Shown: positions 36,024 through 44,372 of the stretch, piece by piece
Layout: each line of letters starts with the position of its first letter
Position numbering within the stretch: position 1 is the stretch's first letter
NCBI GenBank assembly: GCA_019359505.1
Contig: JAHHHD010000002.1
Location: 186,001 to 250,000 of the forward strand
Length of the DNA stretch: 64,000 bases
Source of the DNA: Drouetiella hepatica Uher 2000/2452
Lineage (GTDB): Bacteria; Cyanobacteriota; Cyanobacteriia; Elainellales; Elainellaceae
Reading direction: 5' to 3'
Translations under genes and position numbers: made by a program
The notes under the pieces: generated by a model
What the model was told of the DNA's origin: nothing
Databases searched by the model: none
Seen by the model: only the letters and a program-made list of their open reading frames with translations

Positions 36024-36112
36024 AGTTCACCTATTGAAAACCGATCGGGGTTTGCTGCGTCATGCTAGACAGGGCTTGTTGAAAAATCCACGCCACAGCA
36101 GCGCTGTATTGC

Positions 36113-36493
36113 CTAGAAATCAGCCGTACAGTCCCGTGACCAGTCACCTCTGAAGATGGTGCCATAGGTCTTGAAGCAGCTGCCATCATTGGCAGTTTGG
36201 TTGAACAGTTCTCGCTTAGGCTCCCAAAACAAACCTGTGAGCATTTGTCCTCGAACCCTGATGCTTTGGCTGCCAACAGGCAAGGTGACAGTTTGTTTTT
36301 TACCGACCACCAGACCAGAGACTTTGACTTCGTTACGTTGTCCATTGGCGGTGTAGCTAACTTGGTAGTCCGCAACATAGCCGCCCTGGTTAAAGACGGT
36401 GACTTTGGGGCCAGACAAGGCTAAGGCAGACATGGAGATTGCAGGAACAGCGGCGAGAATCAAAGCTGAGACTGAAGCGATTTTACGTAGCAT
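36113..36493 (-). CDS. Secreted single-domain protein resembling domain 4 of thiol-activated cytolysins
   Basis: 126 aa. A clear signal peptide (LRKIASVSALILAAVPAISM, cleavage near SALA) precedes a beta-rich domain. Its pattern GGYVADYQVSYTANGQRNEV, then SIRVRGQMLTGLFWEPKREL, parallels the C-terminal domain of cholesterol-dependent cytolysins, where the loop is ECTGLAWEWWR. The residues corresponding to that loop are 84-94 (MLTGLFWEPKR). Cys106 and Cys122 may form a disulfide. The pore-forming domains 1-3 are absent. The match is by eye; the ligand and role are unknown. Confidence 0.6.
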   Translation of the reverse strand: MLRKIASVSALILAAVPAISMSALALSGPKVTVFNQGGYVADYQVSYTANGQRNEVKVSGLVVGKKQTVTLPVGSQSIRVRGQMLTGLFWEPKRELFNQTANDGSCFKTYGTIFRGDWSRDCTADF

Positions 36494-37166
36494 GTCTTTT
36501 CTCCTAGTTTTGTGTCAGTGTTCTTGGGCTTCTGAGGATAGGAACGATCGAAAGTTTTGACTTATGCAAGGTTAGGAAAAATTAGCTAAAGGTCGCGATC
36601 GCAGCCACAGAAAATCTTGGATGAGCCATAGCCTGATTTCTTGATGAGAGCAACATCCATCTATGCTGATTGAAAAATATGCTGGCTGGAAAATTCACTC
36701 AGACTTTGTAACCTTGCGTAGAGATATTTGGCGGCAAATGTTTGTCCGAGCGTCCACCCGATCGGCTTAACCAGGCTGGATTGTCTAACAAGCATGGGGA
36801 ATGTCTGGGCATCCAGGCACTCTGACGATCGAGCGTCTTGAATTTACAGCGGTTATCTGCCGCAGAAAAGAACCGGCAATAATTTAGACGATCGCTCCAT
36901 CGTCTACCTCCTCATCCGGTAATTGTCCAAACCGTCCCGACGACATTCGATTGAACGTTCCCTTCAATTTTCTTTACCTCAAAAGCTGTTCTCAACTTTG
37001 CGTTTAAATGGTATTCTTTTATACAGAATAGTTGCGTTATCTTCACCAAGCCACATTCTAGTTGGATTAAGCAATCTCCTGAAAAAAGCTATTCTCTTGA
37101 ATACTCTGGTTGATAGCTACTGCATGTTCTATTTTTGTCCCTTTCACGATACACGAGGGCAGTAAG
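36494..37166. other. Spacer between secreted cytolysin-like gene and beta-helix gene
   Basis: About 670 bp between divergent genes. Frames are short and without family patterns. Presumed promoter region for both flanking secreted-protein genes; no element could be assigned. Confidence 0.4.
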
Positions 37167-38930
37167 ATGGCGATCACTGTAGATACGCTTCTAGATGAAA
37201 ATAATGGTAACGTCAGCGCTGGAAATGTTTCGCTACGAGAAGCCATCGCCCTGAGCAATGTTGGAGACAATATTAGCTTCGCTTCCAGCCTCGCAGGTGG
37301 AACTATCATCCTGACTCAGGGTGACCTAGTGGTTGATAAAGGGCTAACCATTACCGGATTGGGAGCAGATCGATTAACCATTAGCGGCAACAACGCTTCT
37401 CGTGTCTTCAAAATTGATGATGGACAGAGCAGTGCTAGTAGAGTTGTGATTGATGGACTGACGATCGCCAATGGATTTCTTAATGAATCGCTCGGCAGTC
37501 AATCCCGTGGGGCTGGTATCTTCAATGCAGAATCCCTAACGCTAACCCACACAGTCATCAGAGATAACAAGGCGCTCTTTGGTGGCGGCATCGACAGCAG
37601 CAGCAATCTATCCATTGCCAACAGTACCATCAATAACAATGTTGCAACCCTTGGCGGCGGCGGCATTTCGAGCGGCAGCACCGAGGGAACTGTGCATGTA
37701 ACCGCACTCACCAACACGACCATCAGCGGTAACCAAACCAATGCAGAGGGGGGTGGCATCTATAATGGCGCGACAAGCCGCCTCATTATCAACAGCAGCA
37801 CCATTCATCAAAACAAGGCGGCGCTTGCGGGTGGCGGCATTGCCTCATCTACTGTAACGACGGGTGCCATTAATGGTGCGACGGGACAGTCGATCAGTAA
37901 CACCATCATTGCCGGAAATTTTGACAATGACAGTTCAAAAGGCAGCTATTCTGATGTTTCGGGTAGCTTTACGACAGCCCTCTTCAATCTAATTGGCGAT
38001 GGCACAGGTAGCACAGGCTTTACCAACGGCGTGAATGGCAATAAGGTAGGCACCAGCGCCACTCCGATCGCTCCTCAGCTCGGTTCCCTACAGAATAATG
38101 GTGGCGCGACACCGACCCATGCTCTGCTTGCCGACAGTCCGGCGATCGACGCTGCTAACCCTAACGCCAATGTCTTAGTTGATCAACGCGGTGTCGCCCG
38201 TCCGCAAAGGAATGGATTTGACATTGGCGCATACGAAACAACTTCCCCTATCATCAGCGATCAGCCGCCAGGAGTTGGAGATCCGCCCCCTGCGATCGCG
38301 CCTCAAACACCCCCTGCGATCGCGCCTCAGCCCAAACGAGTCATCGGTACCAACAGGTCGGATGTGCTATTGGGAAGCGCGGATAATGATGTGATTGTGG
38401 GCGGCGTGGGGGGTGATGTTGTGACAGGGAGTGCAGGTGCGGATCAGTTTGTTTACACAGGCGTTAGTCGGCGGCGTGCATTAGCAGATTCTCAGATCAG
38501 TAATTCTCCAAAACTGACTCGTCGTCGCCTTGACCAGATCACAGATTTCAACGCCCTAGAAGGAGATAGAATCAAACTCGATTTTGATAACAACTTAAGT
38601 ACGGCTGAGCTTCCTAGCAGCATTCACAACGCGGGTAAAGTCAGAACGCCTGTGCTTCCGGGTAGAGGAACAGTGCAGCGAGGTCAAGTACAGGCGATCG
38701 CAGCAGCCTACGATGATGTCAACCCAATTATTCCAGGGAGACAGCGGGCGCGAGTGTCTGAAGCTGTAATTGTGGCTCACAAGAGACGTACCTATCTGTC
38801 TGTCAATGACAATCAAGCTGGGTTTAATCCGAAGCGTGACCTAGTAATTGATGTGACGGGGATGAATTTTCAGCGCCCTCAAGATGCCTTAGCAGGTGCA
38901 ACTTTGTCAGTTAATCAATACTTTACTTAG
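37167..38930 (+). CDS. Beta-helix protein with CSLREA-type N-terminus and RTX-like tail
   Basis: 587 aa from the ATG at 37167, which follows GAGGGCAGTAAG; an ATG at 37110 upstream is less likely. The start DENNGNVSAGNVSLREAIAL is the CSLREA-like motif. Residues about 40-355 form right-handed parallel beta-helix turns (NSTINNNVATLGGGGI, NTTISGNQTNAEGGGIYNGA). A duplicated PPPAIAPQ linker follows, then RTX-like repeats GTNRSDVLLGSADNDVIVG and a C-terminal region. No Sec signal peptide is visible, so type I secretion is likely. Adhesin or exoenzyme; substrate unknown. Confidence 0.75.
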   Translation: MAITVDTLLDENNGNVSAGNVSLREAIALSNVGDNISFASSLAGGTIILTQGDLVVDKGLTITGLGADRLTISGNNASRVFKIDDGQSSASRVVIDGLTIANGFLNESLGSQSRGAGIFNAESLTLTHTVIRDNKALFGGGIDSSSNLSIANSTINNNVATLGGGGISSGSTEGTVHVTALTNTTISGNQTNAEGGGIYNGATSRLIINSSTIHQNKAALAGGGIASSTVTTGAINGATGQSISNTIIAGNFDNDSSKGSYSDVSGSFTTALFNLIGDGTGSTGFTNGVNGNKVGTSATPIAPQLGSLQNNGGATPTHALLADSPAIDAANPNANVLVDQRGVARPQRNGFDIGAYETTSPIISDQPPGVGDPPPAIAPQTPPAIAPQPKRVIGTNRSDVLLGSADNDVIVGGVGGDVVTGSAGADQFVYTGVSRRRALADSQISNSPKLTRRRLDQITDFNALEGDRIKLDFDNNLSTAELPSSIHNAGKVRTPVLPGRGTVQRGQVQAIAAAYDDVNPIIPGRQRARVSEAVIVAHKRRTYLSVNDNQAGFNPKRDLVIDVTGMNFQRPQDALAGATLSVNQYFT

Positions 38931-39026
38931 GGCACCTCGAATGATTAACGCATCAGGACAAATGAAACTCGTTTGAGGCTATCTTACTTTGCGATAGAAC
39001 CCTCACTCCTGATAAAACTAATGCTA

Positions 39027-39122
39027 ATTTAAGACCCAAACAGGGCAGATGATTTTCGAGAGATAGCTGCATAAGAAATAGGCAGATGTACTGTGCATTC
39101 AATAGTACGTCTGCCTATTTCC
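39027..39122. repeat. Type-2 element left half joined to a different hairpin
   Basis: 39027-39063 repeats the left part of the nested element at 19231 (ATTTAAGACCCAAACAGG, then CAGATGATTTTCGAGAG) and then stops. An unrelated hairpin follows: arms 39076-39093 and 39105-39122 (GAAATAGGCAGATGTACT, one mismatch) around an 11-nt loop. Confidence 0.7.
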
Positions 39123-39273
39123 TACGGAAATCTGAAAATATGTGGAAAGATTCGGGCTATCTAGCTTGAGCAGCGTACTATGCGGAAACAATTCCCTTAA
39201 ACAGTAAAACCGAGATCTCATACAGAAATTTTCGGTTTATTCATAGTTAGCCCACTTCCTCAAGAGTATTACA

Positions 39274-39355
39274 TTAAACCTCTTTTAGATTGGGTTGGGT
39301 GGGGCGTAGCCCCGCCCAACCCAATCTAAAAATTTGAATCTGCAAGAGGTCTATT
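39274..39355. repeat. Type-3 hairpin element with AAGAGGTCTA tail
   Basis: Arms 39283-39305 and 39309-39331 pair at 22 of 23 positions around loop GTA. The outer ends ATTAAACCTCTTTT and TGCAAGAGGTCTATT are imperfect inverted repeats. The tail TCTGCAAGAGGTCTATTG also occurs, without the hairpin, at 34152, and nearly so at 58463. Confidence 0.8.
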
Positions 39356-39410
39356 GTTATTCCATTTTTCTGACCAAGCACCCAAGATTATGTAAAGGAT
39401 ATCACAATTT

Positions 39411-40643
39411 ATGCAAACTCTAACGCCATATGATTTACAGCAAGTTTGTCAATTCTTACAGCAGCTCAATACAATCGTTCACCTATCAGAGTTCCCAACC
39501 CGGCTATTGTCTATTTTGTCGATGGTGATCGAGAGCGATTTTACATTAATGGCTGGAACCGCTGCTGATCAGGTGGGGAGTTTTAAGCATAATCCTAATG
39601 ATCAAAGTGGCAAGAAAATCTTGGCTTCGGTTTTAGTTGCTAATGACACTAATATGCTGACTAGAACCAACATATCAATGTCTTATTTCTTGCAAAATCC
39701 CGTGACGATACACTATCTGTCAACGGGTGACAGTAGGGCGCACAAGATTTCTGATTTTCTGAATGAGTCAGAGATGTATCAGCGTGAGGCATTGTATGGA
39801 GAGTTTCTTGAGCCTTTAGGAATGTTAGACCAGATGTCGTTGGTCGTCACTGAACAACAACCCTTCACGCCAAAGCATACAGAATTCGATCGCGAACTAA
39901 TCAATAATTGGGTAGTCAAATTAACGCCTACATCGGTCTGTCTAGATGAAGAACTGCCTGATTTAGTAGTTATCATTCATCGCGATCGCCGTAACTTTAG
40001 TGAACGAGATCGCGAAATTCTAAATTTACTGGCTCCCCACATTCTACAGGCTTATAAAAATAGTCAGATGATTAGCCAGATGCAATGGGAGTACAAACGG
40101 TTGAACCAATTTCTAGACCAGACCAGTAGTATTGTCATCAATCGCGATGGTTCAACGAAATTTGTAACGGAGCGAGCAGAGAAATTAATGCGAAAATATT
40201 TCTCTGCTGCACCTTATGAAAAAAATAGTTTGCCAGAAATGATGAAAGATTGGCTACAGAAAAGACTAGCTAATTGGGCGATCGGAGCTGATCTTTCTGC
40301 ACCAACGCCACTGCTCCGAGTGATTCAAGATAAACATACACTTGTTGTTCGGCTATTCATTGATTCCGCGAATGATCAGTATCTATTGACATTAGAGGAG
40401 CAAGCACCACTTGACCTATCTTTTGCGCTATTGCAAAAACTGGGTTTGAGTCAGCGCGAGTCAGAGATTTTGCATTGGATTTTTCGTGATAAAAGCAATC
40501 AGCAAATTAGTGAAATCCTTCATCTCAGTCACCGTACAGTCCAAAAGCACTGTGAGAATATCTATGACAGGCTTGGTGTTAATAACCGTTCTGCGGCAAT
40601 TACTCAAATACTTCAGAAGCTGGGGATAGCAATGTTTGTCTAA
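39411..40643 (+). CDS. LuxR-family transcriptional regulator with GAF-like sensor
   Basis: 410 aa. The C-terminal 65 residues are a LuxR helix-turn-helix: LGLSQRESEILHWIFRDKSN, then ISEILHLSHRTVQKHCENIY. The N-terminal 330 residues contain a GAF/PAS-like alpha-beta region (VVIHRDRRNFSERDREILNL near 190, LNQFLDQTSSIVINRDGS near 230). No membrane helix. The signal is unknown. It lies upstream of, and in the same direction as, the two genes for a 109-aa protein and a propeller protein, so it may control them. The gene is AT-richer than housekeeping genes here. Confidence 0.85.
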   Translation: MQTLTPYDLQQVCQFLQQLNTIVHLSEFPTRLLSILSMVIESDFTLMAGTAADQVGSFKHNPNDQSGKKILASVLVANDTNMLTRTNISMSYFLQNPVTIHYLSTGDSRAHKISDFLNESEMYQREALYGEFLEPLGMLDQMSLVVTEQQPFTPKHTEFDRELINNWVVKLTPTSVCLDEELPDLVVIIHRDRRNFSERDREILNLLAPHILQAYKNSQMISQMQWEYKRLNQFLDQTSSIVINRDGSTKFVTERAEKLMRKYFSAAPYEKNSLPEMMKDWLQKRLANWAIGADLSAPTPLLRVIQDKHTLVVRLFIDSANDQYLLTLEEQAPLDLSFALLQKLGLSQRESEILHWIFRDKSNQQISEILHLSHRTVQKHCENIYDRLGVNNRSAAITQILQKLGIAMFV

Positions 40644-40964
40644 ATTTTTCAGGGCAACTGTAAAGGTGAGTGGGGCGATCGCCAAAATCTGACCCACTAT
40701 TTTATGCTGTCTACACCTCTCCATTGCAGTTTGTCGAGATCCACCTCTCAAACTACGCATCCATACGTATTGATTTATCTTTAGAATCCAAACTATAGTC
40801 CTGCTCAGTACAATCTCGGCTGCAACATCAAAGGTAAGTTCTGAACAGAAAGTTACCCATAGGGGTACTACCTAAAGTTTGATCGTGAAGCCCAGAATGA
40901 ATACAAGCATTACTCAGATAATACTGCGGCTAGTCAGAAATTATGGACAATACAGCGAGGAAAT
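40644..40964. other. Spacer after the LuxR gene
   Basis: 321 bp, no gene recognised. It probably carries the promoter of the 109-aa gene; no element could be assigned with confidence. Confidence 0.4.
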
Positions 40965-41294
40965 ATGCCCTACGACTATCAGTATCTAATCCAGACGGGA
41001 AACACGGTTTCCTTAGCGGGGACGATCGCAATGTCAATTCCAGACGGTGGAAAACATGCTCGTTCAGCACAGATTCGGTTGCCGAGATTTGTCAGTGAAC
41101 CCGTTGTGACTGCTACTGTCCATAGCAAGCAAGGATCTGGCACCATCTTTGCACTTTTTAATATTGATTATCAAGATGTAGAGAGCTTTTCTCTAGTTAC
41201 TTTTGTAGCCCTAAATATTCAATTTGGAGATGAGAGTGATCTTGAGTTCTTGTGCAATTTTGTTGTAGTTGGTGAACTGCCTGAAGAGGCATAG
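40965..41294 (+). CDS. Small beta-rich protein, possibly H-type lectin-like (109 aa)
   Basis: Not firmly recognised. The chain is mostly predicted beta strands: IRLPRFVSEPVVTATVHS, TIFALFNIDYQDVESFSLVT and LEFLCNFVVVGEL. The order (F..xP.V near the start, alternating hydrophobics, and a closing VVG strand) resembles H-type lectin domains found in discoidins and phage tail proteins. No signal peptide. The start ATG follows GAGGAAAT. It is 60 bp upstream of a lectin-like propeller gene in the same direction. Confidence 0.6.
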   Translation: MPYDYQYLIQTGNTVSLAGTIAMSIPDGGKHARSAQIRLPRFVSEPVVTATVHSKQGSGTIFALFNIDYQDVESFSLVTFVALNIQFGDESDLEFLCNFVVVGELPEEA

Positions 41295-41354
41295 AGACAT
41301 AGTCTAATTTCATTTGGATAGGTTCGTAATAATATTTACCAAGGAGTAGTAATC

Positions 41355-42689
41355 GTGCCCGAACTTGTTATTCATGCGATCGATTGCAAAGTGGTTTCGA
41401 CTGGGGTTGATGCCGGTGCTGTTCAAGCAGTCGTTGACGCCGTTAAAAAAGCTGCTGATGTCGGCGCTGGCTCAGCAGCTTTCTTTGGCCCGACAGGTGC
41501 GGCCGTAGGTGCTGCCCTACAAGCCGCAAAGGGATTGGTTAGCATAGTTCCAGGATTAATTGGCGCACTTGATGTACCAGGTAACTATCCTGACGAACTC
41601 TATCTCAGTCTTTCTAACCAAGAGCGTAAAGCTAAAATTTGGCCCCCAGGCAAGTATTACGGCATCAATGGCGGGCAAATTGTTCGCCCAAATTTGCGGG
41701 TGCCTTTTGCTGATGTTGTTGATGTAAATTTCTGGGAATATGACACTGGCAGTGGCGATGATTTCTTAGGACGACTGACAGTAGACAAATCTCATGCGGG
41801 AGGCGTGCGTTATCAGATTGTAGCTATGCCTTCTGAAGGTAATGTGTACGTGGTTGCTTATTCTATTGAGGGAGTTCCCAGTCCGGCGGGGAGTTGGGAA
41901 TCTCTTGGCGGTTATCTCACGTCTGGGCCTGATGTTTGTTCATGGGCACCGGGACGATTGGATGTCTTTGTCCGAGGTGGCGATGATGCACTCTATCACA
42001 AATATTTCGAGAATAGTTGGTCGGATTGGGGGTCTCTCGGTGGCGTTTTGACATCTGATCCGAGTGCGGTCTCCTGGGGCAATGGTCGAATTGACGTTTT
42101 TGCTCGTGGCGGAGACAATGCACTCTATCACAAATATTTTGAGAACGGCTGGTCAGACTGGGAATCTCTCGGCGGTTATCTCACGTCTGGGCCTGATGTT
42201 TGTTCATGGGCACCGGGACGACTGGATGTCTTTGTTCGAGGCGAGGATTCTGCGCTCTATCACAAATATTTCGAGAACGGTTGGTCAGACTGGGAATCTC
42301 TCGGCGGAGTGCTGACATCTGATCCGAGTGCGGTCTCTTGGGGTAATGGTCGAATTGACGTTTTCGCTCGTGGCGGAGACAATACGCTCTATCACAAATA
42401 TTTTGAGAACGGTTGGTCAGACTGGGAATCTCTTGGCGGAGTGCTGACTTCCAGCCCTGATGCTTCTTCATGGGCACCCGGACGACTGGATATCTTTGTC
42501 CGGGGTGGAGACAATGCGCTCTATCACAAATATTTTGAGAATGGTTGGTCAGACTGGGGATCTCTCGGCGGCGTTTTGACTTCTGATCCGGCTGCCGTTT
42601 CTTGGAGTGCTGGCAGGATTGATGTTTTTGCTCGTGGCGGTGACTATGCCCTCTACCATAAGTGGTTTGAGGGGCGTTGGCTACCATAA
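41355..42689 (+). CDS. PLL-like beta-propeller lectin fused to a distinct N-terminal region (444 aa)
   Basis: The start is GTG or ATG-equivalent at 41355 after AAGGAGTAG. Residues about 20-75 are Ala/Gly/Val-rich and amphipathic (AAFFGPTGAAVGAALQAAKG). Residues 90-175 form a C2-like beta region (ADVVDVNFWEYDTGSGDDFL). Residues 180-443 are six 44-residue repeats (SDWESLGGxLTSxPxxxSW ... LYHKYFENGW), each one blade of a propeller like the fucose-binding PLL lectins. Odd repeats read APGRLDVFVRG and even ones GNGRIDVFARG. No signal peptide is seen. Possibly a carbohydrate-binding effector or toxin; function is inference. Confidence 0.8.
   Translation: MPELVIHAIDCKVVSTGVDAGAVQAVVDAVKKAADVGAGSAAFFGPTGAAVGAALQAAKGLVSIVPGLIGALDVPGNYPDELYLSLSNQERKAKIWPPGKYYGINGGQIVRPNLRVPFADVVDVNFWEYDTGSGDDFLGRLTVDKSHAGGVRYQIVAMPSEGNVYVVAYSIEGVPSPAGSWESLGGYLTSGPDVCSWAPGRLDVFVRGGDDALYHKYFENSWSDWGSLGGVLTSDPSAVSWGNGRIDVFARGGDNALYHKYFENGWSDWESLGGYLTSGPDVCSWAPGRLDVFVRGEDSALYHKYFENGWSDWESLGGVLTSDPSAVSWGNGRIDVFARGGDNTLYHKYFENGWSDWESLGGVLTSSPDASSWAPGRLDIFVRGGDNALYHKYFENGWSDWGSLGGVLTSDPAAVSWSAGRIDVFARGGDYALYHKWFEGRWLP
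41892..42683 (+). repeat. Six in-frame 132-bp repeats (three 264-bp super-repeats)
   Basis: The blades of the propeller protein are nearly identical at DNA level, including third-codon positions (for example CTCTATCACAAATATTT in all internal copies). Units alternate in two types, so the array likely grew by duplication of a 264-bp pair. Confidence 0.9.
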
Positions 42690-42968
42690 ACCAACCAGTG
42701 GTGCCAACAGTCCAGCAATGTGGTGGAGCGGACAGTCGAGGGCTTTTGATTTTGAGATCAAGGTTGTCTACTGCCGCTCCCCGTCACTGTTAGCTTTCCA
42801 GTCTCACAGATGGCGTAGCAACAGGGAGTTTTCTCCCCAATAAGCTCCGGTTTAGTTCAGTGATCGGTGAGTATGCGATTGCCCCAACTATAGCTGTCGC
42901 CAGTTTACTTAGGACGTTTATGGTGGGGCGCTGCGCGCCCCACCATAAACGTCCCCGTTCTAACCGCC
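42690..42968. other. Spacer, possibly gene debris
   Basis: Between the propeller gene and the HEAT fragment. 42690-42888 has no supported frame. The last part is a type-1 hairpin element. Confidence 0.4.
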
Positions 42969-42975
42969 TTGGCGC
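42889..42975 (+). repeat. Type-1 hairpin element
   Basis: Flanks TATAGCTGTCGCCAGTTTAC and TAACCGCCTTGGCGCC enclose 20-bp perfect arms GGACGTTTATGGTGGGGCGC (42912-42931) / 42935-42954, loop TGC. Two positions differ from the 19326 copy and both are changed in both arms. It touches the 5' end of the HEAT-repeat fragment. Confidence 0.88.
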
Positions 42976-43376
42976 CTTCTTTTCTATCGAAGAGCCAAAT
43001 AACCCAAGAAGCGATCTGTGTGTTGAGCAAAGTTGCAGCTGATCGGGTTGAGGCTCCCTCTGTTCGAGCACAAGCCCCAGAAGGACTTGGCAATAGGCTC
43101 TCTCACGAGTTAGTACCAAATTTATATCAGGAAGCACTGACTGTCATCATTGAAGCACTAGATGATTCGGACGCTGAAATTAGGTTTTGGGCATGCTTTG
43201 CTGTGAGTGAGATAAAAATAGAGGAGGCATTGCCAAAACTCCAAGTATTAGCTCAGACCGACAACACAATTATGGAAGGGTGGTGGTCTGTGGGTGAGGA
43301 AGCTGAGGATGCCATTACTTTAATAAATGGAGGAGAGCCACCACTGCGTAAACCATGCAAATCGCCTACCATCTAA
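42969..43376 (+). pseudogene. HEAT-repeat protein, 5' end probably lost to a repeat element
   Basis: HEAT-type helices are clear: TVIIEALDDSDAEIRFWACF and ALPKLQVLAQTDNTIMEGWW, closing SVGEEAEDAITLI. The open frame begins inside the type-1 hairpin element with only a TTG as possible start, and the first 50 residues show no HEAT pattern. The likely reading is a gene truncated at its 5' end by element insertion or deletion. It could still be translated from an internal start. Original partner unknown. Confidence 0.6.
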
Positions 43377-43473
43377 AACCGTATTGCACCGGACTTTAAA
43401 GTATGCTGTTTCTAGTAAAAAGTTATCTGTGCCCGGCGATTGCGAACGTCATGCATCTGCTTGAGGGTTCAGT

Positions 43474-43989
43474 ATGAGTAATCGGGAAATTACATTAATT
43501 AAACCGATTGAAGGGCTGGTAGCAGAGTTCTTGAGCATGGCTGATGAGTATCGAGCCACAGGTGATGATCGCTACAAATCTGCCGCCGATGACTTCTCCA
43601 GTTATGTTCGCAATCTGGTGTTTTACTCGAAAGGCGTCAATCTGCCCATGGATCATGTCCCGGCAAGCACCTTCTGGTTAGTGTTGGCTGATAGGATCAT
43701 TGGACGTAGCAGCCTTCGCCATTACCTCACGTCTGAGTTGGAGCACGAAGGCGGGCATATTGGCTACGATATTCGGCCCTCTGAGAGGCGGAAGGGATAC
43801 GGTAAGTTGATCCTCAAGCTAACACTGGAGAGAGCTAGGGACATCGGTTTAGATCGCGTGTTCCTCACGTGCGACACAGACAACACGGCATCAGCAAAGA
43901 TCATTGAGAGGAACGGTGGAGTGATGCAAGGGCAGGTAAGTTCTGACAAATCGGGTAAGCCCATTTCTCAGTATTGGATTGAGCTATGA
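43474..43989 (+). CDS. GNAT-family N-acetyltransferase
   Basis: 171 aa. The acetyl-CoA motif is GYDIRPSERRKGYGKLILKL (R-x-x-G-x-G) and the C-terminal half has FLTCDTDNTASAKIIERNGG, the usual N-xx-S-xx-xxExxG region. It resembles YitI-type acetyltransferases (NREITLIKPIEGLVAEFLSM at the start). Substrate unknown. It stands between the HEAT fragment and an IS1 remnant. Confidence 0.88.
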   Translation: MSNREITLIKPIEGLVAEFLSMADEYRATGDDRYKSAADDFSSYVRNLVFYSKGVNLPMDHVPASTFWLVLADRIIGRSSLRHYLTSELEHEGGHIGYDIRPSERRKGYGKLILKLTLERARDIGLDRVFLTCDTDNTASAKIIERNGGVMQGQVSSDKSGKPISQYWIEL

Positions 43990-44064
43990 CCTGGACGCCG
44001 CGGTAATGTTCTATACGTGTGGAAATGAGGGAGAATCAGGCAGGTATTTTTCCTCAATTTGCAT

Positions 44065-44154
44065 ATGGTTTTGAAACCCGTTCTTTGCCCAGACTGTGGC
44101 AGCGAGGATGTAGTCAAGCATGGTCGGAGCAAGCAACATTACAAATGTCGGTAG
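44065..44154 (+). pseudogene. IS1-type transposase InsA fragment
   Basis: A 29-codon frame from ATG 44065 reads MVLKPVLCPDCGSEDVVKHG and then RSKQHYKCR before a TAG. This is the zinc-finger start of IS1-family InsA proteins (C-x2-C ... Y.C). The third Cys of the finger is kept, the rest of the transposase is gone, and no flanking inverted repeats were seen. Confidence 0.65.
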
Positions 44155-44372
44155 TCCTAAACAAGTAAGGATGAGTTGTAGTGGTGAATGAAGCACCCGA
44201 TCGCTTACTCAATGAAAAGGTGTTTATGGTAGCGATCGCCATCCAAACCCCATAACGGAGCCAATTTATTAACAGCCACCCGCATGTGTTTCCGGACTTT
44301 CAACCTTTCACTCGCAAGGAAATTTATGGGCGATAATCTACGTTTCTCCTGAATTATCCAAGAAGCCGCATT

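Larger units (their letters stand above)
38931..39410. other. Repeat-rich spacer upstream of the LuxR gene
   Basis: 480 bp containing a type-2 fragment, a separate hairpin and a type-3 hairpin, each listed on its own. No protein-coding frame is supported. Confidence 0.5.

Noticed and set aside
42181-42687. Minus-strand frame of 168 codons opposite the propeller gene
   Set aside because: The 132-bp repeats generate open frames on both strands; only the plus strand has propeller motifs.
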